Below, one piece after another: positions 1 to 8,726 of a DNA stretch of 43,498 nucleotides. Position 1 is the first letter of the stretch; every line of letters starts with the position of its first letter. The notes beneath the pieces were generated by a model that made no database searches, was not told the origin of the DNA, and saw only the letters and a program-made list of their open reading frames with translations. The DNA is from CAYWNA01 sp964459305 (GTDB lineage: Bacteria; Planctomycetota; Planctomycetia; Pirellulales; Pirellulaceae), in assembly GCA_964459305.1 (NCBI GenBank), contig CAYWNA010000094.1, forward strand, positions 1 through 43,498. The letters run 5' to 3'. The translations under genes and the position numbers were made by a program.

Positions 1-299
1 TTTTCGCTGAATTTCCCAGATGGAATCCGTTCTGGCCGCACGCACGACCATTCGAGGCGATGATACCCTGATGTCGCCTTGCCCTCAAGGATTTCCCGAT
101 TTCTCCTCCCTTTCGTCCGTTTCCGCGTGCTCTTGACATCCAAAAACCTGTATTCGCCACCCGTCGTGTGAACGAAGAAAAGTTGACAGTGAAAGCGCCG
201 GGATAAACCGGTCTGGAGTAGCGAATGAAAGAGTCGTACGAGAAAGGTCTAGCCAACCGCTCGGCCCCGAACCCTACGCTGATGAGGGTAACTTCATGG
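1..299. other. Left-edge stretch without a convincing gene
   Basis: The minus-strand frame of the neighbouring epimerase-like gene stays open to the window edge here. Its translation loses the aromatic and Gly-rich character seen before position 300, so I do not regard it as coding. No RNA gene, repeat or credible promoter pair was seen; two TTGACA strings lack a well-spaced -10 partner. Confidence 0.4.
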
Positions 300-1680
300 G
301 TGTTGCATGGGCAAGGGGTACACACAGGCCAGGTATTGAGCTCCGAAATCACCCCTTCCGCGTGCCGATCGATCCGCGACTGGTCTCCGATCTTGCGTGC
401 CAACATGTAGGCCGCCATCAGCCCCTCGGCACGGGCGCCGTCCGGATACGGATGGTCGCCGTACTGGTAGTAGAACGATCCGACGTAGTCTGGATACAGG
501 GCACGGCGCGGCGTGTACACGTGAGCGACCATCTGGTCCGCGTCCTGAAACACGAAACGGCTGTACATGTCGTTGCGGAACTGCGGCTCGTCCCACAAGT
601 CGTTGATCCCCATCGTCAACCAGGAGTCGGAAGGCAGACTCGTGAAGTGCTCGGCGTACAGCCGGGGCCTGTCCAAGATCAGAAATCGCAGCGCATCGTG
701 CAGGCGTGCGTACACGGCTTCCTTCTCCCGGGATGACTGGCAAACGTGCGCACAGTAGTTGGCCAGTCCGATGATCGCCACGCCGGGATAGTAGAAGGAG
801 AATAGGGAACGGTTCGCCTCTCTGGGCACTCTCTTGTCAAGATAGACGTGGTAGTACATGAATTCGCCCGTGTCCAGGAACTCACCGACCAGATGACGAC
901 CAAGTCGCTGTGCATGGTCGGCATACTTTGCGTCGCCGAACAACTTCTGGTAGAAGGCGAGCATGTACAGGCCGAGGCCACTGCCCCCGAGCTTCGCTTT
1001 CTTGTTGTAACACGCGTACGCGGCATCCTGCCCGGCAGGCGTGACGTACGGCACCAGTTGCCCCAGGAAGAAGTCGATCGCGGACTCTGCAGATCGGCGA
1101 ATCAGCGGTTCTTCTAGCGGCATCCGACCCTCTTGTTCGCTCGCGTTTGCCGGCTGGACCGTTCCTTCCGACCAGAGCGTATGGTACAGCAGCGCCGTGA
1201 TCACGCCGCCGCAATGTCGGAGCAAGTTGTAGTAGGGGTCCGTTTCCGGGTTCCTCTTGGGATGCTCATGATCGCGGCGCGAATTGGCCGTGGCGTCGTA
1301 ATAGTACAGAAAGCGACCATCGGGCTGTTGGTTCCGAACGATCCAGTCCACACCAGCCTGGGCGGCGCGGAACAGCGAATCTTTGGTCACTGGACTGATT
1401 GCCGGGATACCGCGGACCAGGCGAATCCAGCCGTCCGCCGTGCTGACGTAGCTGGCCGAGCGAAACCGGTAGTATTCGAGTTCGTCAACCGCTGCTTGCC
1501 GGGCCGATAGACCGTCAAAGCAAACCCCCAGAAGTCCTTGGGCAAATCCGTCCGTTCAAACACCGTCCGCACGTCTGCGGTGGCAGGGACGATCGCACGC
1601 TGATCCGTAAGATGTTGCCGAAACGCCTCGAAGAGCTCGACGGCGTGGCGGTCCAGGATGACGGGGCCGACGGTAGACAT
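300..1680 (-). pseudogene. Six-hairpin/sugar-epimerase-like protein, frameshifted and C-terminally truncated
   Basis: The minus strand reads from ATG at 1680 (MSTVGPVILDRHAVELFEAF) as one frame to about 1500-1570. Coding character then continues in another frame, beginning near SARQAAVDELEYYRFRS and running to about 300. The second frame has features of an (alpha/alpha)6 barrel: evenly spaced aromatic helices and short Gly-rich turns such as GGSGLGLYMLAFYQKLFGD and SFYYPGVAIIGLANYCAHV, plus the C-terminal YPDGARAEGLMAAYML. That resembles N-acylglucosamine 2-epimerase, squalene-cyclase-like or six-hairpin glycosidase folds; the exact family is not certain. The frame has no in-frame start after an upstream TGA near 1570, so one indel between about 1500 and 1570 is needed to join the halves. 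After NTWPVC near 305 the sequence no longer looks coding, which suggests loss of the C-terminus. Sequencing or assembly error is an alternative for the frameshift. Confidence 0.5.
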
Positions 1681-1691
1681 AAGCAATCACT

Positions 1692-1883
1692 TCAGTCAGA
1701 ACTTTCCCCGGCCGCCCTCTCGTCAATCACCAACGCAAGGCCCATCTCGCGCAGTTTCGGGAGATGGCTTTGCCATGGGATTTCGTACAGACTCCCGACC
1801 GGATTTTCGTTGGTGTTGATTCCCAGCGACAACTCCTGAATGCGATGCGATGACGTCTCCTGCATCTGCCTTGCGTTTGACAC
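1692..1883 (-). CDS. Small hypothetical protein (63 aa) behind smpB
   Basis: A GTG-initiated minus-strand frame of 63 codons begins 3 nt after the smpB stop and ends 11 nt before the next minus-strand start. From about residue 12 the codon use looks coding-like (HRIQELSLGINTNENPVG... LALVIDERAAG). I recognise no family. An internal ATG at 1865 is an alternative start. It may be a genuine small gene, or a leftover C-terminal piece of a lost gene between smpB and the epimerase-like gene. No signal peptide or membrane segment is visible. Confidence 0.3.
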   Translation of the reverse strand: MSNARQMQETSSHRIQELSLGINTNENPVGSLYEIPWQSHLPKLREMGLALVIDERAAGESSD

Positions 1884-1886
1884 CCT

Positions 1887-2384
1887 CTATCGCCGCGCCC
1901 GCATGGCGCGATCGATGTCGCGTTTGACGTCGGCCTTTTTGATCGCTTCGCGTTTGTCGTGCAGCTTGCGGCCACGGCACAGGCCCATGAGGACCTTTGC
2001 GATTCCGCGTTCGTTAAAATACACCTTCAGTGGTACGAGCGTCAGGCCCTTTTCGTGTGCTTGGCCGGCAAACTTCTGTACTTGCCTCTTTTGCAGGAGG
2101 AGTTTTCTAGGCCGTCGGGGATCATGGTTCCAGACCGTCCCATGGGCGTACTCGGCGATATCGCATCCAACCAGCCAGACCTCGCCATCCCTCACGCGAC
2201 CATACGACTCGTTCAGCGATATCTTGCCAGCTCGAAGGCTTTTTACCTCGCTTCCTACAAGAATAATGCCACATTCGAGGGTGTCCATGACCTCGAATCT
2301 GTGCTTCGCTTTGCGGTTCTCGGCAACGGGGCGGCTTCCGCCTTTGCCGGGTTTCTCCGCACGGCGCTTCTTTTTCCTGGCCAT
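1887..2384 (-). CDS. smpB: SsrA-binding protein SmpB
   Basis: SmpB binds tmRNA and brings it to ribosomes stalled on broken mRNAs, where it takes part in trans-translation in the cytoplasm. The 165-residue product has the expected order: a Lys/Arg-rich N-terminus (MARKKKRRAEK), the OB-fold core with ENRKAKHRFEVMDTLECGI and GSEVKSLRAGK, LNESYGRV, and a basic C-terminal tail (GRGRKLHDKREAIKKADVKRDI-type) that forms a helix on the ribosome. ATG at 2384 is preferred over an in-frame TTG at 2408 because AAAGG lies 7 nt upstream of it and the sequence then starts with the usual basic segment. The extra N-terminal basic extension makes it a little longer than the roughly 150-160 residues common in the family. 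It is divergent from rpsO. No tmRNA gene was seen nearby. Confidence 0.97.
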   Translation of the reverse strand: MARKKKRRAEKPGKGGSRPVAENRKAKHRFEVMDTLECGIILVGSEVKSLRAGKISLNESYGRVRDGEVWLVGCDIAEYAHGTVWNHDPRRPRKLLLQKRQVQKFAGQAHEKGLTLVPLKVYFNERGIAKVLMGLCRGRKLHDKREAIKKADVKRDIDRAMRARR

Positions 2385-2639
2385 TTGGGTGCCTTTGGGG
2401 ATGGTCAACTTCCGAATCTACACGACTTTACCAGATTCTCCATCCTCGGAATTGCGTATTTGCGGTTGAAAAAATGATGACTGACGCTACATTCATAGGC
2501 TTGTAGTTAGTGAAGGTGTAATAGGGTAACCGCCGCGATTGGCGTTTTGGAGGCCGATTGCGGGATGTTGGAGGAGATTGTAGGGGACGAGGTTACGATT
2601 GGGCGAGGCCCGCTAAGGCCAAAGGGACAACGATAGCAA

Positions 2640-2909
2640 ATGACGATCACGAAAGAGCGGAAGCAGGAATTGATCCAGGATTTTGGACAGGGCGAAGCTG
2701 ACACGGGTTCACCGGAAGTGCAGATCGCCATCTTGACCACGCGGGTTAATAACCTGACCGAGCACATGCGAATGCACAAGAAAGACTACGCCACGAGGCG
2801 TGGTCTGTTGGCGATGGTTAGCCGCCGACGACGGTTGTTGGATTATCTGAGAAAAGTCGATCCACAGCGTTATCTCGAAATCATTGGGCGGCTTGGCATT
2901 CGGAAGTGA
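2640..2909 (+). CDS. rpsO: 30S ribosomal protein S15
   Basis: This is a primary 16S rRNA binding protein of the small subunit platform. The 89-residue length is exactly typical. Visible hallmarks are the N-terminal TKERKQELIQDF, the conserved DTGSPEVQIAILT, NNLTEHMRMHKKDYATRRGLL and the C-terminal RRRRLLDYLRK...RYLEIIGRLGIRK. ATG at 2640 is the only start that gives the normal N-terminus; an AAAGGGA stretch lies about 12 nt upstream, rather far. It precedes pnp with a 194-bp gap. The rpsO-pnp pairing is widely conserved, and in Escherichia coli both are under post-transcriptional autocontrol; whether that applies here is not visible. Confidence 0.98.
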   Translation: MTITKERKQELIQDFGQGEADTGSPEVQIAILTTRVNNLTEHMRMHKKDYATRRGLLAMVSRRRRLLDYLRKVDPQRYLEIIGRLGIRK

Positions 2910-3103
2910 TTGCCGCTCCCAGTCCGTTATCGCTTTGCCGGCGCGTCATCTTTTTGGTTTGCGCCATCTGTTTTGGTTGCTGACTTCGCTCTTCTGCGGA
3001 CGGCAGACAACGGGTGACTCATCACGAGTTTCGTGCTGCGCCCGCATCATCCTCGTCGCAATCAGTGTTTTTGTCACATGTCGTTAATGTAGGGAAGTAG
3101 CCA

Positions 3104-5311
3104 GTGAAAGTTCGTGTAGAGAAGCAGATCGGAGATTCCACGCTCGCCTTTGAAACAGGTCAAATCGCCAAACAGGCCGACGCAACGGTCATGTGCCAGT
3201 ATGGCGACAGTGTCGTTCTGAATGCCGTCACATCCGGCCCGCCCCGCAAAGGGATTGATTTCTTTCCGCTGACGTGCGATTACCGCGAGCGCGCGTCCGC
3301 CGCCGGGAGGTTCCCGGGCGGGTTCATGAAGCGCGAATCGCGGCCCGGGCTGAAGGAAACGCTTACCGCGCGTTTGATGGATCGGCCGATTCGTCCCTTG
3401 TTCCCCGATGGATTTCATGATGAAGTTCAGTGCCAGAGCATCGTTCTTTCTTGCGATAAACAAAACGATACCGACGTTCTAGCGATGAACGGCACGGCTG
3501 CGGCTTTGTTCATCTCGCCCCTGCCTTTCAATGGACCGGTCGCCTCGGCCCGTATCGGCCGAATCGACGGCCGGTTCCTCGCTTTCCCCACGCAAGGTCA
3601 ACTGGAAGAAAGCGAGCTCGATCTGATCATCTCCGGTTCCGAAGAAGCGATCACGATGATCGAAGGATTTGCTCGCGAGATGCCGGAAGACGACATGCTC
3701 GAAGCGCTTGCATTTGGTCACGGCGTCATCAAGGAAGTGTGCGCGCTGCAGCGAGAGCTGTACGAGAGGGCGGATGTGCAAAAGGCGTCCTTCGAACCGC
3801 CCGAGAGTGATGGGCTGTACGACAGACTCCGGGAGCAATACTACGAAGATCTCAAGACGGCCGAGCAGACCGAAGGCAAAATGGCCAGGAAAGACGCCGT
3901 TTCGGCCCTGAAGGAACGGGTCGTCTCGGAGATGATTCCCGACCCGGCCGCAGAAGACGCCATCGACGGAAATGCGTTGGGGAGCGCTTGGCACGACTTG
4001 GAGCAGAGCGTCATTCGCGATTTGATTCTCAGCGGAACCCGTTCAGACGGTCGCGACATGAAAACGGTACGGCCGATCGATTGTTCCCTCGACCTCTTGC
4101 CCCGTGCCCACGGCTCGGCCTTGTTCCAGCGCGGCGAGACGCAGGCTCTGATCAGCGTCACGCTGGGAACGGCCCGCGACGAACAGCGTGTCGAAGGGTT
4201 GATGGAGGAGTATTCCAAGAAGTTCATGCTCGACTACAACTTCCCGCACTTCTCCGTGGGTGAATGCAAGCCGATTCGCGGCCCCGGCCGGCGGGAGTTC
4301 GGGCATGGGGCTTTGGCCGAGCGCAGCGTCAAGCCTGTCCTGCCGGATCCCGATGAATTCCCATATACCGTCCGCGTGATCTCCGACATCACCGAATCCA
4401 ACGGATCGTCGTCGATGGCCTCGGTTTGTGGTGCCACACTCGGACTGATGGCGGCTGGCGTTCCGATCTCAAATCCCGTCGCCGGCATCTCCGTCGGGCT
4501 GGTGAAGGAATCGGATGATCGGTGGGTGTTGCTGACCGATATCATTGGCGACGAAGACCATTTCGGCGACATGGACTTCAAGATCGCAGGCACTCAGAAC
4601 GGTATTACCGGAATCCAACTGGATCTGAAAATCGACGGGATCAGCGAAGAGATCGTTCGCGCCACGCTGGCCCAATCGCGCGAGGCCCGCATCGAGATTC
4701 TACGGAATATGCTCACCGCGATTTCACGCCCCCGTTCCGAAACTTCAAAATGGGCGCCGCGGCTGTTGCGAACGAAGATCGATCCGGAGAAGATCGGCAT
4801 GCTGATCGGCCCGGGCGGAAAGAACATCCGCATGATCCAAGAGACCACCGGCACGGTGATCGAAGTCGACGACGAAGGCTCGGTCGTTGTCGCTGCCAAT
4901 GACGGGGAACAGGCCAAACTTGCAATGGCCCAAATCGAAGCCTGCACGGCCACGGTGCAGATTGGCAAGATTTACGATGGTCGCGTCTCCAGCGTCAAAG
5001 ATTTCGGCGCATTCGTGGAGATTCTGCCCGGCCGCGACGGCTTGTGCCACATCAGCGAGCTCTCCAATGGTTTCGTCAGCCGCGTGTCCGATGTCTGCAA
5101 CGAAGGCGACGAAATGAAGGTGCTGGTGCTCGACATCGACGACCATGATCGAGTGAAACTCAGCCGCCGTCGGGCGCTGGAAGAACTCGGTCTGGAAGAC
5201 GATATGGCCGGTTCCGAACCGCCACCGGACGACAGGGGCCGCGATCGAGATCGGGACCGTGACAGAGACCGTCCTCCGCGTCGAGGCGGCGGCGGCCGAG
5301 GTCGTCGGTAA
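3104..5311 (+). CDS. pnp: Polyribonucleotide nucleotidyltransferase (PNPase)
   Basis: PNPase degrades RNA 3' to 5' by phosphorolysis and can add nucleotides in reverse; it acts as a trimer and often in a degradosome. The 735-residue protein has the first RNase PH domain (TGQIAKQADATVMCQYGDS, YRERASAAGRFPGG), an alpha-helical linker near 215-300, and the second RNase PH domain (GTRSDGRD, LFQRGETQAL). GDEDHFGDMDFK holds Asp485 and Asp491, matching the catalytic pair of the E. coli enzyme. A KH domain with IGMLIGPGGKNIRMIQE (about 560-610) and an S1 domain (about 620-690, GKIYDGRVSSVKDFGAFVE) follow. The start is GTG at 3104 with AGGGA 8 nt upstream. The tail beyond residue about 705 is a low-complexity Arg-Asp dipeptide run followed by an RGG-like stretch, unusual among bacterial PNPases of standard length. 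Confidence 0.98.
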   Translation: MKVRVEKQIGDSTLAFETGQIAKQADATVMCQYGDSVVLNAVTSGPPRKGIDFFPLTCDYRERASAAGRFPGGFMKRESRPGLKETLTARLMDRPIRPLFPDGFHDEVQCQSIVLSCDKQNDTDVLAMNGTAAALFISPLPFNGPVASARIGRIDGRFLAFPTQGQLEESELDLIISGSEEAITMIEGFAREMPEDDMLEALAFGHGVIKEVCALQRELYERADVQKASFEPPESDGLYDRLREQYYEDLKTAEQTEGKMARKDAVSALKERVVSEMIPDPAAEDAIDGNALGSAWHDLEQSVIRDLILSGTRSDGRDMKTVRPIDCSLDLLPRAHGSALFQRGETQALISVTLGTARDEQRVEGLMEEYSKKFMLDYNFPHFSVGECKPIRGPGRREFGHGALAERSVKPVLPDPDEFPYTVRVISDITESNGSSSMASVCGATLGLMAAGVPISNPVAGISVGLVKESDDRWVLLTDIIGDEDHFGDMDFKIAGTQNGITGIQLDLKIDGISEEIVRATLAQSREARIEILRNMLTAISRPRSETSKWAPRLLRTKIDPEKIGMLIGPGGKNIRMIQETTGTVIEVDDEGSVVVAANDGEQAKLAMAQIEACTATVQIGKIYDGRVSSVKDFGAFVEILPGRDGLCHISELSNGFVSRVSDVCNEGDEMKVLVLDIDDHDRVKLSRRRALEELGLEDDMAGSEPPPDDRGRDRDRDRDRDRPPRRGGGGRGRR

Positions 5312-5463
5312 CGTTCGACTAGGCTCCTGGAAAAGTCGAATCACGAACTGCCGGCCGAGCTGGCGGCTTGGGGTAAACCGAGCCGTCAGCGCCGGGGTTC
5401 GCAGTGGCTGGGGCTGGATCGTCAAGGCTACCGCTGGATGCACTGCGCGGAGGTGGCTCTGTG

Positions 5464-6915
5464 ATGAAGCGACGTCCCAAGGCCGGATCGTTACGTCTGA
5501 AGATCGATCCGGTTATCGAAAACGCTGAGGAAATCGCCGAACGCGTCAAACGCGAGTTGCCCAGCCACGCGGGTATTGCTCGGGCAGCGCGCGGCGTAGC
5601 CGAGGCCGCCCACGAGGCAAAACGAGTTTCACGTTCTCTTCAACGTCCCTGGGGTCTGCACCGGCTGCCGGCCGTCTTCCTGGCCATCGCGCTCCTTCTG
5701 TTTGGCTCTTGGATCTACTGGCGGTTTTTTCACGTAGCGACACTTACCATCGCCGTGCCCGAGCGGGATGCGACCGAATTGCGTCAACGCTTGGCCGCAC
5801 GCGACCGAGTGCGCTTCCGTACACGGTTGACCCGAGGATCGCGGGAGAACGCGGCGCTGCTGGACGAGGGAAGCGTCGATCTGGCCTTCGTTCAGGGAGG
5901 GATTCCGATTTCAGACGATCTGCCGCGTTTGGAGACATCAAAGCCGGAGCTGGTGTTGTTTTTTGTGCGCGAGCACATTACCCATCCAACACTGGTGCGG
6001 CGGATTCTGACTTCCGTCAAAGGGCAAGGCAGTCACTCGGTCGGCCTCGCATTCGCTCGGATCTGGCAAATCGAAGATCGAGTGGAATTTGTGCACGAAT
6101 GGAAGGGTCTGACGGGCGACGCGAAGTATGTTGTGCCGCCGGATGTGGACGCGGTATTCGTCATCAAAGACCCGGCGAATGAGAAGACGTTTTGCGCGGC
6201 CGAGCGCCTGACCGCTGCGGGCTTCCGTCTGGCATCGCCGGACCTTGGGGCGCGCGCCGTCATGCTGGACTACCTGCGGCCGACGGAGATACCGCAAGCC
6301 TATCTCGGATGGGAACCGCCTATCCCGGACCAACCGATTGCCACCTACTCCGTCGCCACTTATTTGGCCGCGCGCCGCGGTCTGACGCCGCGACGGTTGG
6401 CCGCCGCGGCTCATCTGTCGGATGCCGACTCCAACGCGCTTCGGGACAAGAGTTTCGAACCGACCGTTGGCGATGCCAGCGACCTGTTGCAGGGCGTCGA
6501 AGCGTTTCTGGGTATCCTGATCTACATTGGTCTCGCCTTTCTGGCCCTGTTGGGTATGGCAATCACAACCTACCGGCGTCGCTTCCACGAACTGAACACG
6601 TTGATCAGCTTGATCAGCATGCATCAGAGCGACAAGGACGTGCTCGGACTTGCCGACGACGACAAACGCCGCGAAAACCTGCTGTACCTCAGCATCTGCA
6701 GCGACTTGCTCGGCCTGATCAGTGTCATCTCCGGATACTATGCCCAAGAGAATTCGTCGCTGCTCTACAGCAACCTGCTGGAGATCATCCACCATCGGTG
6801 CAACGGTTTGAAGCTGAACATCCAAACCAAGATTCTACACGCGTCGATCACCATCACACTCGACCCCGCCAGCGAGACCGGGCCGCCGGTGAGCTCAGGG
6901 GAACCGGACGAGTGA
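5464..6915 (+). CDS. Membrane-anchored TAXI/TRAP-receptor-like protein
   Basis: This 483-residue protein resembles the TAXI-type solute receptors of TRAP transporters, but it is tethered to the membrane at both ends of the binding domain. Residues 1-68 are cytoplasmic and helical (NAEEIAERVKREL). A transmembrane helix spans about 69-90 and a second about 347-368. The segment between has receptor-like features, including LTIAVPERDATELRQRLAAR, a DLAFVQGGIP step typical of substrate-binding lobes, and DAVFVIKDPANEK. The final 113 residues are soluble and rich in Leu and Ser, with no recognised domain. ATG at 5464 follows GGAGG by about 10 nt and overlaps a stop in another frame as TGATG. No TRAP permease genes are adjacent, so a sensor or binding role is more likely than transport; that is inference. 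Confidence 0.6.
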   Translation: MKRRPKAGSLRLKIDPVIENAEEIAERVKRELPSHAGIARAARGVAEAAHEAKRVSRSLQRPWGLHRLPAVFLAIALLLFGSWIYWRFFHVATLTIAVPERDATELRQRLAARDRVRFRTRLTRGSRENAALLDEGSVDLAFVQGGIPISDDLPRLETSKPELVLFFVREHITHPTLVRRILTSVKGQGSHSVGLAFARIWQIEDRVEFVHEWKGLTGDAKYVVPPDVDAVFVIKDPANEKTFCAAERLTAAGFRLASPDLGARAVMLDYLRPTEIPQAYLGWEPPIPDQPIATYSVATYLAARRGLTPRRLAAAAHLSDADSNALRDKSFEPTVGDASDLLQGVEAFLGILIYIGLAFLALLGMAITTYRRRFHELNTLISLISMHQSDKDVLGLADDDKRRENLLYLSICSDLLGLISVISGYYAQENSSLLYSNLLEIIHHRCNGLKLNIQTKILHASITITLDPASETGPPVSSGEPDE

Positions 6916-6992
6916 GGCGACAAAGACCGAGGAAAAGCTGCCAGAACCGCAAAAATAGTCATGCCCCTTTTCTCCGGTTCAGCATTGATTTT

Positions 6993-8726
6993 TCAGTCTG
7001 CCTTATCGGCGAACATTACCGTCGGGTGCGCGCGGCCTTCCACGATGGTAAGCAGCCGGTTCGCGTCGACGTTTTCCACGATGTCGGTGCCGCCACCAAT
7101 CCAGCGGACTTCGATTCGGTTGACGTGGGCGTGCGAGCCGAGGCCGAACTGCAGGACCGATCCGAAATGGCTCTGGTAGCCGCGTCCGCTATGCACCTCG
7201 GCGACTTGCGTCAGGTCGCCGGAGACTACCGTCACTTGAGCGCCAATGCCGTCGCGATTGGCCCGCACACCGCGAAGGCGGATTCGCAGCCAGTGGTTGT
7301 CATTTTCGGTTGCGTTTCTGATGACGGTCGGTTCTTCCCTTGAATTTAGAATCACTGCATCAAGGCGGCCATCGGCGTCCAGGTCGTCGAAGGCGGCTCC
7401 ACGGCTCGCCTTAACGGGCGCTAGGCCGTTGCCGCAAGTGTCCGAAACGTTGATGAACCTGCCGTTGCCGTCGTTCATCAAGACGAGATTCTGTGCTTTG
7501 TACGAAGTGCTGTCATAGCGGAGTTCGATGTTGTCTTCGGTATGTCCGTTGGCGATGAAGATGTCTCGATCACCGTCGTTATCCAGATCGACCAGCCCGG
7601 TTCCCCAGTTTACGTGTGGGAATGCTCCTTCGCCCGCGCCGGTGACGTGCGTGACGTCTTCAAAGATGTCGCTTCCCAGGTTCCTGTACAGCACGGGCAT
7701 TTCGCCCTGGTAGGAGGTCATCAGAAAGTCGAGCCAGCCGTCATTGTCGTAGTCCCCGCAGTCGACGCCCATGCTGGCGTTTTCCTCGCCGTACATGTTG
7801 TAGGCCGAGCCGTTGGTGACGGCAACTTCTTCGAAATGTCCGGTCCCGTCGTTTTGGAAGAAGAAGTTCTCGGCCACGTCGTTCAGCACGAAAACGTCGG
7901 TGTCGCCGTCGCGATCGTAGTCGGCGCAGACCATTCCCATGCCGGTGCCGGCGACCCGCGCGACGCCCGATTCCTGGCTGACATCCGTGAACGTCCCGTC
8001 GCCATTGTTGCGATACAGGCTGTCCGGCACGGGCTGGTAGTTCCTGGGCGAAGGATACATGGGAAGGCCGTCCATCATTTGGACAACGTGTTTCGAGTAG
8101 TCGAATTCGAGGTAGTTGGCCACGTAGAGGTCGAGATCGGCATCGCCTTCCACGTCCAGGAAACCGGCTCCCGCGCCAACGAGGTTTCCATTACCCACGC
8201 CGGCTTGGCGGGTCGCATCCGTAAAGGTCCCATCGCCGTTGTTGCGGTACAGGACGTTCAGCCCGTAGTTATTGACATAAATGTCTGAGGTTCCGTCGTT
8301 GTCGTAGTCGCCAATGCCGACGCCCAGGCCAAATCCCGTATCGCCCACGCCGGCTTCATCCGTGACGTCAGTGAATTGCCATCCACCTTCGTTGCGGTAA
8401 AGCGTGTTTCTCGGCGTTGTGGTTCCCGCGTATCCCTTCAGCGGTGCCCCGTTGAGGAAATAGATATCGATTCGCCCATCGCCGTTGTAGTCGAACAGGG
8501 CCAAACCTGCACTCATCGGTTCAACAATGTAGCGTGTACCGCTGCTTCCGTCCGTGTGAACAAACTCGATTCCTGTCTCGCGGGTCACATCGCGCAGCGA
8601 GATTGGCCCATCGGGCGAGGACCGGCGCAGAACATAGACGGCCAACACAACACCTCCGACGACCGCCAAGGCGAAGCACAGTTTCCACAAACGCTGGCGC
8701 GGTGTGCGAATCCGTTTTGTTGTCAC
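6993..8726 (-). CDS. CRTAC1-like FG-GAP/ASPIC-UnbV repeat protein (paralogue 1)
   Basis: This 577-residue exported protein has an N-terminal membrane anchor or uncleaved signal (about residues 12-33), then a propeller of FG-GAP/VCBS-type repeats. Calcium-binding DxDxDG-like loops include DYNGDGRIDIYF, DYDNDGTSDIYV, DYDRDGDTDVFVL, DYDNDGWLDFLM, DLDNDGDRDIFIA and DLDADGRLDAVI. The final 100 residues match the ASPIC/UnbV domain (RLRGVRANRDGIGAQVTVV, HSGRGYQSHFGSVLQFGLG, VNRIEVRWIGGG). Such proteins are common in planctomycetes and probably bind calcium and form surface or periplasmic structures; no enzymatic function is established. The GTG start overlaps the stop of the upstream paralogue as GTGA, so the two are almost certainly cotranscribed and translationally coupled. 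Confidence 0.85.
   Translation of the reverse strand: MTTKRIRTPRQRLWKLCFALAVVGGVVLAVYVLRRSSPDGPISLRDVTRETGIEFVHTDGSSGTRYIVEPMSAGLALFDYNGDGRIDIYFLNGAPLKGYAGTTTPRNTLYRNEGGWQFTDVTDEAGVGDTGFGLGVGIGDYDNDGTSDIYVNNYGLNVLYRNNGDGTFTDATRQAGVGNGNLVGAGAGFLDVEGDADLDLYVANYLEFDYSKHVVQMMDGLPMYPSPRNYQPVPDSLYRNNGDGTFTDVSQESGVARVAGTGMGMVCADYDRDGDTDVFVLNDVAENFFFQNDGTGHFEEVAVTNGSAYNMYGEENASMGVDCGDYDNDGWLDFLMTSYQGEMPVLYRNLGSDIFEDVTHVTGAGEGAFPHVNWGTGLVDLDNDGDRDIFIANGHTEDNIELRYDSTSYKAQNLVLMNDGNGRFINVSDTCGNGLAPVKASRGAAFDDLDADGRLDAVILNSREEPTVIRNATENDNHWLRIRLRGVRANRDGIGAQVTVVSGDLTQVAEVHSGRGYQSHFGSVLQFGLGSHAHVNRIEVRWIGGGTDIVENVDANRLLTIVEGRAHPTVMFADKAD

Noticed and set aside
131..185. TTGACA strings as promoters
   Set aside because: The first has TATTCG only 12 bp downstream and the second lacks a recognisable -10, so spacing is wrong and no gene follows them.
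5229..5280. Tandem DNA repeat near the end of pnp
   Set aside because: The periodic GATCGN/GACCGT-like bases are codons of the Arg-Asp dipeptide run of PNPase; no independent repeat unit outside the gene.
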